The position numbers were made by a program, and so were the translations under genes. A DNA stretch of 64,000 nucleotides from Bradyrhizobium ivorense (GTDB taxonomy: Bacteria > Pseudomonadota > Alphaproteobacteria > Rhizobiales > Xanthobacteraceae). Of this stretch, positions 39,497 through 45,955 are shown piece after piece; the stretch's first letter is position 1; every line of letters begins with the position of its first letter. The stretch is taken from the NCBI RefSeq assembly GCF_900696085.1, contig NZ_CAADFC020000013.1:289686-353685 (forward strand). Direction: 5' to 3'. Under the pieces are notes generated by a model. That model worked only from the letters and a program-made list of their open reading frames with translations. It did not search any database and was not told the DNA's origin.

Positions 39497-40492
39497 TTAC
39501 TCCGCGGCCTGGCGCTTGGCGCCGGACATCATGCCGCCGAGCCGCGCGGCGATGATCGCCTCGGCCTCGTGCACGATGCGAGAGATCAGCTCGGCGCAGG
39601 ACGGGATGTCGTGGATCAGGCCCTGCACCTGGCCGGCCGACCAGATGCCCTCGTCGGCATCGCCTGACGCGTAGACCATCTTGCCGCGGGCGCCGGCGAC
39701 GAGCTCGCGGACGTCCTCGAACTTGGCGCCTTCCTTCTCCATCTGCACCACCTTGGTCGAGATCGCATTCTTGGCGACGCGCGAGGTGTTGCGCATGGTG
39801 CGGAAGATCAATTCGGTCTCGCGCTCGTCATTGGCGACGATGCGCTCCTTCACCAGCTGATGGATCGGGCTTTCCTTGGTGCACATGAAGCGCGTGCCCA
39901 TGTTGATGCCGTCGGCGCCGAGCGCCAGCGCGGCGACCAGGCCGCGGGCGTCGCCGAAACCGCCGGAGGCAATCATCGGGATCTTGACCTTGTCGGCGGC
40001 GGCGGGAATCAGGATCAGGCCGGGCGTGTCGTCCTCGCCGGGATGGCCGGCGCATTCGAAGCCGTCGATCGAGATCGCGTCGACGCCCATGCGCTCGGCG
40101 GACAGCGCGTGGCGCACGCTGGTGCATTTGTGCAGCACCTTGATGCCGTGCTTCCTGAACTCGTCGACATGCTCCTGCGGCTTGTTGCCGGCGGTCTCGA
40201 CGATCCTGATGCCGCTCTCGATGATGGCCTGGCGATACTCGGCGTAGGGCGGCGGCTTGATCGCCGGCAGGATGGTGAGGTTGACGCCGAACGGCTTGTC
40301 GGTCAGCTCGCGGCAGCGCGCGATCTCCTTGCGCAGATCGTCCGGCGTCGGCTGGGTCAGCGCCGTGATCATGCCGAGCGCGCCGGCATTGGCGACGGCT
40401 GCGACCAGCTCGGCGCGCCCGACCCATTGCATGCCGCCCTGCACGATCGGGTGGTCGACGCCGAACATTTCGGTGAAGCGTGTCTTGATCAT
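39497..40492 (-). CDS. NAD(P)H-dependent flavin oxidoreductase, nitronate monooxygenase-like
   Basis: The 331-aa FMN-binding TIM-barrel protein of the NPD/nitronate monooxygenase family begins MIKTRFTEMFGVDHPIVQGGMQWVG. It carries ANAGALGMITAL, the flavin-binding KIPMIASGGFGDARGLVAAL and GADGINMGTRFMCTKES. The motif GFECAGHPGEDD carries the usual active-site His. The start at 40492 matches the family N-terminus; a longer frame adds 14 non-conserved residues. Its physiological substrate is unknown. It is a single gene. Confidence 0.88.
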   Translation of the reverse strand: MIKTRFTEMFGVDHPIVQGGMQWVGRAELVAAVANAGALGMITALTQPTPDDLRKEIARCRELTDKPFGVNLTILPAIKPPPYAEYRQAIIESGIRIVETAGNKPQEHVDEFRKHGIKVLHKCTSVRHALSAERMGVDAISIDGFECAGHPGEDDTPGLILIPAAADKVKIPMIASGGFGDARGLVAALALGADGINMGTRFMCTKESPIHQLVKERIVANDERETELIFRTMRNTSRVAKNAISTKVVQMEKEGAKFEDVRELVAGARGKMVYASGDADEGIWSAGQVQGLIHDIPSCAELISRIVHEAEAIIAARLGGMMSGAKRQAAE

Positions 40493-40732
40493 CCTGCCCT
40501 CGGTTTCCGCTCGAATTTTCCGTGCTGCGGACAAGCCGCGCGCGGTTTTTGAGTTTTCGAGCGGAAGGATGCAGTCCGATCCGGCAAAAGTCTATCCCGC
40601 GCGGGCGGCGCGCCCATGCGGAAATGGAGGGCTCACGATGGCGAGGCGAGGGGTGGGCTGACGTTTCGGTTCATCAGCTCAAGCGCCGGTGATTTCGCAC
40701 GCGGCGCCTCTAGCATAGGCGGAACGCTGCGC

Positions 40733-41164
40733 TCAGGCCGGCACGGCCTGCTTCGCCGCAGTGGCTTCCTCGTCGAACGCCGCCGCGATATCGCGCATGC
40801 TGACGACGCCGATCAGGCTGTAATTATCGATCACGGGTACATGACGGATGTGGTGCTTGGTCATCAGATGCCGGATGTGCTCGAGCGTGTCGGTCGAGGT
40901 GCAGGAGACGAGCTGCTGCACCGAGACGAATTGCGAGACCCGCATATTGGCGCCGGCCGCGCCGTGCTCGGCGATCGCGCGCACCACGTCGCGCTCGGTG
41001 AACATGCCGACAGCGGTGTTGCCTTCGGTGCGGACGACATCCTTGACCACGAGCGCGCTGATATTGCTGGCGCGCATCAGCTGGGCGGCGATCGCCACGG
41101 TCTCGTTCATGCGAACCGTCGCGACGCGAGCGGTCTTCTTGCGCAGGATATCTCCGACTTGCAT
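40733..41164 (-). CDS. CBS-domain pair protein, member of the GntR operator regulon
   Basis: The 143-aa protein consists of two CBS domains (residues about 8-62 and 78-132). Visible text includes GMFTERDVVRAIAEHG and HIRHVPVIDNYSLIGVVSMRDI. CBS pairs bind adenine nucleotides and usually regulate a partner; no enzyme domain is attached here. The ATG lies 33 bp downstream of a perfect copy of the operator found at the oxalate genes, so its expression is probably tied to that regulon. Its partner is unknown. Confidence 0.88.
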   Translation of the reverse strand: MQVGDILRKKTARVATVRMNETVAIAAQLMRASNISALVVKDVVRTEGNTAVGMFTERDVVRAIAEHGAAGANMRVSQFVSVQQLVSCTSTDTLEHIRHLMTKHHIRHVPVIDNYSLIGVVSMRDIAAAFDEEATAAKQAVPA

Positions 41165-41196
41165 GGCAACCTCCCTTGTTTATGATGGTTGGAGTC

Positions 41197-41213
41197 TGGT
41201 ATACAAAATACCA
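41197..41213 (-). promoter_or_regulatory. GntR operator site A (CBS-protein promoter)
   Basis: The perfect dyad TGGTAT-N5-ATACCA lies upstream of the CBS gene. Read on the minus strand it begins 2 nt after a consensus -35 hexamer TTGACA, so a bound repressor would cover the core promoter. Confidence 0.8.
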
Positions 41214-41362
41214 ATTGTCAATGGCGCGGCTGGCGGAATCTACCACCAAGAAACAGCTGAAATAGGCAGCGTTACTGACATTTCGGCTGATCTCGTGTGA
41301 AAGTGAAAGGGTGGGTTGGGGGAGCCTGCCGCCGGTCTGGTATCTGGCATCCCTGTTTGGCT

Positions 41363-41393
41363 CAAAGAAAAGAGGCGCACCGAAGTGCGCCTC
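41363..41393 (-). terminator. Intrinsic terminator after oxlT copy 1
   Basis: The 9-bp perfect stem gaggcgcac / gtgcgcctc with a 4-nt loop is followed, on the minus strand, by TTTTCTTT. It is 36 bp past the stop of the transporter. Confidence 0.85.
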
Positions 41394-41428
41394 GAGTTCG
41401 TCCCGGAGGAGAGTATCGGGACCAGGGA

Positions 41429-42751
41429 TTAAGCGGTCTCGGCGCTGGTCTTGGTTACCGTCGCAGCCTCGGCGGCGGCCTCGCTGCCGAGGATGAAGGC
41501 GCGCCGCAGCGGCTTGATTACGAACAGCGCCATCAGCGCAGCGGTGGCGTTGAGCGCGACCGCGACCACGAACACCGCCTGCCAGCCATAGGTGGTGGCG
41601 ATGATGCTGGCGGCCGGCACCAGCAGCGAGGCGGTGCCCTTCGCGGTGTAAAGCATGCCGTTATTGGTGGTCGCGAACTTGGAGCCGAAGGTGTCGCCGC
41701 AGGTCGCCGGGAACAGCGAGTAGATCTCGCCGAACACGCCGAAATAGACCGCGGTCGCCAGCACGAACACCAGCGGGTTGTGGCCCCAGGTCGACAGCGT
41801 CAGCAGCATCAGCGCCGCGGTGCCGAACGCGATGAACATGGTGTGCTCGCGGCCGATCGTATCCGACACCCAGCCGAAGAACGGCCGGCCAAAACCGTCG
41901 AAGATGCGGTCGAGCGAGATCGCAAAGGTCAGCGCCGCCATCTGGAAGCCGGCGAGCGTCACCGGCGTGTTGGCGATCTTGTAGTCGTGCGCGATCGGGG
42001 CGATCTGCGCCGCGGTCATCAAGCCGCCGGCGGCGACCATCACGAACACCAGATACATCACCCAGAAGATCGGCGAGCGCAGCACCTGCGGCGGGGTGAA
42101 GTCGATCCTGGTCTGCGGCAGATTGAGCTGCTTCTTCCGCGGCGGGATCGAGACGTCGGGCTTGCGGATGAAGAAGGCGAGCACGAACACGATCAGGCCC
42201 TGGCCGATGCCGAAATCGAAGAACGCGGCCTGGTAGCCACTCGAGGCGATCATGCTGGCGATCGGCACGATGGTCAGCGCCGCGCCGGCGCCGAAGCCCG
42301 CAGCGGTCGCACCCGCGGCGAGACCGCGGCGGTCGGGAAACCATTTCAGCGCATTACCGACGCAGGTGCCGTACACCGCGCCGGCACCGATGCCGCCGAA
42401 CACCGCGGCGGTGTAGAGCAGGGTCAGCGAGTCGGCGTAGGAGTTCAGCACCCAGGCCAGCGCGATCATGACGCCGCCGAACATGATGACGATCCGCGGA
42501 CCGTATTTGTCGACGAACCAGGCCTCGACCGGCACCAGCCAGGTCTCGGTCACCACGAAGATCGTGAAGGCGAACTGGATCGCCGCGCGACCCCAATGGT
42601 GGGCGCCGTCGATCGGGTCGACGAACAGTGTCCAGCCATATTGCAGGTTGGCAATCATCGCCATGCAGACGATGCCCATGGCGAGCTGGAGCCAGCGGAA
42701 GCCGCTGGACGAAGGTTGCGCCGGCGTGGCGGCGGTAGTGCTGGAAACCAT
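41429..42751 (-). CDS. oxlT: OxlT-type oxalate/formate antiporter, copy 1 (MFS)
   Basis: The 440-aa inner-membrane carrier has 12 predicted helices. It belongs to the oxalate:formate antiporter branch of the MFS, with MVxIANLQYGWTLFV-like TM1 (ANLQYGWTLFV), WLVPVEAWFVDKYGPR, GIGAGAVYGTCVGNALKWF and the TM11 region TNNGMLYTAKGTASLLVP. The latter contains a lysine in the position expected for the substrate-binding Lys of OxlT (inference). The start at 42751 follows gggaggac. It is paired with copy 2, of which it is a clear paralogue, and each has its own operator and terminator. Confidence 0.87.
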   Translation of the reverse strand: MVSSTTAATPAQPSSSGFRWLQLAMGIVCMAMIANLQYGWTLFVDPIDGAHHWGRAAIQFAFTIFVVTETWLVPVEAWFVDKYGPRIVIMFGGVMIALAWVLNSYADSLTLLYTAAVFGGIGAGAVYGTCVGNALKWFPDRRGLAAGATAAGFGAGAALTIVPIASMIASSGYQAAFFDFGIGQGLIVFVLAFFIRKPDVSIPPRKKQLNLPQTRIDFTPPQVLRSPIFWVMYLVFVMVAAGGLMTAAQIAPIAHDYKIANTPVTLAGFQMAALTFAISLDRIFDGFGRPFFGWVSDTIGREHTMFIAFGTAALMLLTLSTWGHNPLVFVLATAVYFGVFGEIYSLFPATCGDTFGSKFATTNNGMLYTAKGTASLLVPAASIIATTYGWQAVFVVAVALNATAALMALFVIKPLRRAFILGSEAAAEAATVTKTSAETA

Positions 42752-42836
42752 CAAGTCCTCCCCGAACGCGCGGGTCTCAGTTGTGACCCAGTGTCGCAAT
42801 TGTTGTGGCGTATCGTCGCAAGCGGTCGGCGGATGT

Positions 42837-42853
42837 TGGTATACCATATTCCA
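42837..42853 (-). promoter_or_regulatory. GntR operator site B (oxlT copy 1 promoter)
   Basis: TGGTAT-N5-ATTCCA is one mismatch from the perfect dyad. It lies 85 bp upstream of the oxlT copy 1 ATG. On the minus strand it starts 2 nt after a -35-like TTGCAA. Confidence 0.72.
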
Positions 42854-42942
42854 GATTGCAAGCTCGATCTTCTGTTGCGGCGCAGCAATAATGACGCGCC
42901 CGCGCATGGGCCTTCGGCGGACGCGGAAGCGCCCCCAGAAAC

Positions 42943-42973
42943 GAAAACGCCCGGCATTTCGCCGGGCGTTTCC
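42943..42973 (-). terminator. Intrinsic terminator after oxlT copy 2
   Basis: The 10-bp perfect stem aacgcccggc / gccgggcgtt with a 5-nt loop is followed by TTTTCG on the minus strand. It is 22 bp past the stop of copy 2. The promoter of copy 1 begins right after it. Confidence 0.85.
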
Positions 42974-42994
42974 TCGTCAGCAGTCGGGTTTTGC

Positions 42995-44296
42995 TTATGC
43001 GGCGACTTGCGCAGTCGATTTGGAGACCACGACCTTGCGCCACGGCTTGAGCAACAGGATCGCGAGCAGCGATGCCAGGATGTTGGCGCCGGCGGCGATG
43101 AGGAACACCGTGTCCCAATGGCCCGACGTCTGCTGCATGTAGTTGGCGAGCGGCACCAGCAGCGCCGCGGTGCCCTTTGCGGTGTAGAGCAGACCCGCAT
43201 TGGTGGTCGCGAACTTGGCGCCGAATGTGTCGGTGCAAGTCGAGGGGAACAGTGAGTAGATCTCACCCCAGGCGAAGAACACGAAGCCCGACAGCAGCAC
43301 GAACCAGACCGGATCGTGACCGAACAGATAGAGCGCGTAGATGCCGAGGCCTTCCATGCCGAAGGCGATGAACATCGTGTTCTCGCGACCGATCATGTCG
43401 GAGATCCAGCCGAAGAACGGACGCGTCAGGCCGTTGAGGACGCGGTCGATGGTCGCCGCGAAGGTCACCGCGGTCATCGTCACCGCCATCAGCGTGACCG
43501 GCACGTTGTCGATCTTCCAGTCGGCCGCGATCGGCTTCAGGTTTGCCGTCACCATCAGGCCACCGGCGCCGACGATCACGAACATGAAGTACATCAGCCA
43601 GAAGATCGGCTGGCGCAGCACTTCCGTCGGCTGATAGTTGCGGCGGGTCTGCAGCAGATTGGCGTTCGCCACCACCTGCGGCACCTGGCCGGGCTTCGGC
43701 GAGAGCAGGAAGAAGGCGAGCAGTACGATGATGATGCCCTGGCCGAGACCGAAATAGAGGAAGGTGGTCTGGAAGCCGGAGTCCTTGATCATCGCCTGGA
43801 TCGGCGCCACCGTGAGCGCGGAGCCGGCGCCGAAACCTGCGGCGGTGATGCCGGCGGCAAGGCCGCGCTTGTCAGGGAACCATTTCAGCGCGTTGCCGAC
43901 GCAGGTGCCGTAGACGCCACCGGCGCCGATGCCCGCGATGATCATGCCGAGATAGTAGCCGTTGAGCGTGGTGGCCTGGGCGTTGATCACCCAGCCGAGC
44001 GCGCAAAGGATGCCGCCGATCAGCACCACGATGCGCGGACCGTATTTGTCGACGAACCAGCCCTCGACCGGCACCAGCCAGGTCTCGAACAAGACGAAGA
44101 GCGTGAAGGCCCACTGGATCGATGCACGATCCCATCCAAATTTCTTCTGGATGTCGGGGACGAAGAATGTCCACCCGTATTGGTAGTTTGCGATCATCAC
44201 CATCGCGGCGACGCCGATCACAAGTTGCGTCCAGCGATAGGTGTCGCTGACCCGCGCGGCTGTGGGGGCCGCAGTTGCCTGAACCATGTCCGACAT
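42995..44296 (-). CDS. oxlT: OxlT-type oxalate/formate antiporter, copy 2 (MFS)
   Basis: The 433-aa, 12-helix carrier aligns with copy 1 along its whole length, for example WLVPVEGWFVDKYGPR, VYGTCVGNALKWFPDKRG, TDTFGAKFATTNAGLLY and TAKGTAALLVP. In OxlT proteins oxalate(2-) entry is exchanged for formate(1-) exit. The start at 44296 has gggaggatct directly upstream. It is transcribed from its own operator-bearing promoter. Which of the two copies is the main oxalate carrier cannot be told; divergence could mean different substrates. Confidence 0.88.
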   Translation of the reverse strand: MSDMVQATAAPTAARVSDTYRWTQLVIGVAAMVMIANYQYGWTFFVPDIQKKFGWDRASIQWAFTLFVLFETWLVPVEGWFVDKYGPRIVVLIGGILCALGWVINAQATTLNGYYLGMIIAGIGAGGVYGTCVGNALKWFPDKRGLAAGITAAGFGAGSALTVAPIQAMIKDSGFQTTFLYFGLGQGIIIVLLAFFLLSPKPGQVPQVVANANLLQTRRNYQPTEVLRQPIFWLMYFMFVIVGAGGLMVTANLKPIAADWKIDNVPVTLMAVTMTAVTFAATIDRVLNGLTRPFFGWISDMIGRENTMFIAFGMEGLGIYALYLFGHDPVWFVLLSGFVFFAWGEIYSLFPSTCTDTFGAKFATTNAGLLYTAKGTAALLVPLANYMQQTSGHWDTVFLIAAGANILASLLAILLLKPWRKVVVSKSTAQVAA

Positions 44297-44351
44297 AGAT
44301 CCTCCCATGCGCGTTTGTCGTCATTCTGCTTCTCGCGCGCACCGGCCATCT

Positions 44352-44368
44352 TGGTATTTGATATGCCA
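44352..44368 (-). promoter_or_regulatory. GntR operator site C (oxlT copy 2 promoter)
   Basis: TGGTAT-N5-ATGCCA lies 56 bp upstream of the copy 2 ATG. On the minus strand it begins 2 nt after TTGATC, a -35-like hexamer. Flanking bases extend the dyad (CTTGG...CCAAG). Confidence 0.78.
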
Positions 44369-44442
44369 AGGATCAAGCTGTCGCATGGCTGGCGTGCGCT
44401 TATGCCGCAGCGGCGCGCACAACAAGATTAGTTCAACGGACA

Positions 44443-44471
44443 CGAAAATGGCCCCGAAAAACGGGGCCATT
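44443..44471 (-). terminator. Intrinsic terminator after the 45-aa gene
   Basis: The 10-bp perfect stem aatggccccg / cggggccatt with an AAAAA loop is followed by TTTTCG on the minus strand. It is about 160 bp past the small gene's stop and directly upstream of the oxlT copy 2 promoter. Confidence 0.75.
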
Positions 44472-44629
44472 GGTCGAAGGTTCAATGTCGGTCGGGTTTC
44501 GCGACGAAACGGCGGGTCCGGCGCTGGAGCCTAGTCCGGAAAACGGCGAGCCGGTCTTCCGAAAACATCATGCTCCGGCGAAAAGCCAAAGCGTGATCGC
44601 GCTTTAGGCAGCCGGAATCACCCGAGCGC

Positions 44630-44767
44630 TTACAGGCCGAAGCGCGGCAGGTCGCCATTGCGGTTGGAGATTTCCGCGCTCTTCATCAGCAGGCGGTCGA
44701 TCGTGGCGAGCAGGCGGCTGAGCACCGAGGCGGACGGCGCGAGCGCGATAGCGGAGGTCTTTGACAT
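44630..44767 (-). CDS. Small protein, 45 aa, in the oxalate operator regulon
   Basis: A 46-codon frame starts ATG 44767 (after aaaaggggacacccc) and ends TAA 44630. The product reads MSKTSAIALAPSASVLSRLL and ends ISNRNGDLPRFGL. It is a short amphipathic, basic protein whose C-terminal NGDLPRFGL resembles an ending seen in other small rhizobial proteins (recollection). No transmembrane helix or signal is evident. Upstream is a degenerate copy of the GntR operator and downstream a strong terminator, so it forms its own transcription unit beside the oxalate carriers. Function unknown; it may be a regulator or a carrier-associated peptide. Confidence 0.65.
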   Translation of the reverse strand: MSKTSAIALAPSASVLSRLLATIDRLLMKSAEISNRNGDLPRFGL

Positions 44768-44826
44768 GGGGTGTCCCCTTTTCCTGGTGGCCGGCAACGG
44801 GCCGGCGCGTCATCTGGGGACAATCT

Positions 44827-44843
44827 ACGTATACCAGATACCA
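44827..44843 (-). promoter_or_regulatory. Degenerate GntR operator site D (45-aa gene promoter)
   Basis: On the minus strand this reads TGGTAT-N5-ATACGT, with one arm perfect and the other two mismatches from consensus. It lies 60 bp upstream of the small gene's ATG and 1 nt after a -35-like TTGTAT. Confidence 0.55.
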
Positions 44844-44950
44844 GATACAACGAACTTGTTTGCATAGCAGCATGGCATCGTTTGCAGCGCAGCAAAAGGC
44901 GTGGTTAATGGTCCGGAAGCCAATCGTGGGGCGTGGCCGGAGCCCGTTTC

Positions 44951-45560
44951 TCAGAACTTCCAGTTGAAACTGGCCTTCACCGAGTGGTCCTAGACCCGGT
45001 CGCCGAGCTGCCCGACATAGGCGATCCCCACGCTGGCCTGCGGCGTCAAGCCCAGGTCGAGCCCGCCTTCGACCAGCGCCGTGCTGCGGGGCGAGCGGAA
45101 CGCCGGCCACCGTGAAGCCGGTTCCGATGCTCTGGAACGCGAGCGCCGCCGTCGGCGTGACATCGCCGAAGGCGTATTGCCAGGCGACCGAGGCCAGCGG
45201 CGTCAGCTGCATGTCGTTGAACACGGCAAAGCTGGTGGCGATGCGGCCGCCGAGCGTGGAGTAGCCGACATCCTGGTTGTTGCTGATGCCGACCAGCGCC
45301 GCGGCGCCGCTGCCGCGGTTTCGCCAAAGCGGCCGGTGTCGAGACGCGCCCAGGCGAGGCCGGCGAACGGCTCGAGCGCGACGCGGCCGAGCGACAGCCC
45401 ATAGCCGATCTCGCCGAACACCTGCGCGGTGGTGGCATCGTAGCGGGCGCGGGCGGTGTCGAAGAAGCCCGGGAAGATGATCGAGCGGCTGGTGTCGAAC
45501 GTGCTGAAGCTCGCCGCCGCACCGCTGCGCAGGTCGGTCGCACAACCGCCGTCGGCAACC
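44951..45560 (-). pseudogene. Autotransporter beta-barrel fragment, inactivated
   Basis: Joined across frames, the minus strand reads ASFSTFDTSRSIIFPGFFDT, then VFGEIGYGLSLGRVALEPFA, WARLDTGRF, a shift, ALVGISNNQDVGYSTLGGR, ASVAWQYAFGDVTPTAALAF, a second shift, and ALVEGGLDLGLTPQASVG. It finishes with an in-frame TAG (44990-44992) before HSVKASFNWKF and TGA 44951-44953. The WARLDTG, QSIGTGF and terminal SVKASFNWKF texts are typical of the C-terminal translocator barrel of type V autotransporters. At least two frameshifts, one stop and no passenger domain remain. The 5' limit is approximate. Confidence 0.75.
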
Positions 45561-45955
45561 GCAAAATCGAATCAAATTGTCGGCTGATGGAACTGATGCG
45601 GCGAGGGGGCTCGATGACCGCGCCCGGCATCACCCGCGCCGTCGCTCGTGTGCGGGACGGATCGAGATGCAACCGCGCCTCTCATCGACGCGCGACCGCC
45701 TGATGCAGACGCCGCGGCGCGCGCAACGCTGCGCGTCGAACAGACAGTTCTCGGTGCGCGCGCAGATCTGCGGCATCGGATAGCAGGGCTGTCCCAATTC
45801 CAGGAATATCGGGAAACGATTGCAGGCGCCGGATGCGTCGACTAGGCTAGGTTGTGTCGTAAATATAAGCAATTTGAAGTTATTTTTTCGAATCCACGCC
45901 TCTCAGTCCTCTTCGAAATCGCGTGCCCCCAACCGCCAACATCGGAGGATTTTCC
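45561..45955. other. Intergenic region before the cadherin-like gene
   Basis: About 395 bp. A minus-strand frame here is cysteine-rich but lacks a good start and ribosome-binding site (see rejected items). The AT-rich segment 45855-45895 is the likely promoter region of the large gene at 45956. Confidence 0.4.

Noticed and set aside
41338..41354. TGGTAT-N5-ATCCCT, resembling a weak GntR operator
   Set aside because: The right arm has two mismatches, the position is downstream of oxlT copy 1 and 174 bp from the CBS gene start, and a perfect site already lies at the CBS promoter.
45630..45872. Cysteine-rich minus-strand frame (seven Cys in 80 residues)
   Set aside because: It opens with TTG in an AT-rich stretch without a ribosome-binding site and overlaps the decayed autotransporter region. 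The cysteine pattern alone is not enough to call a gene.
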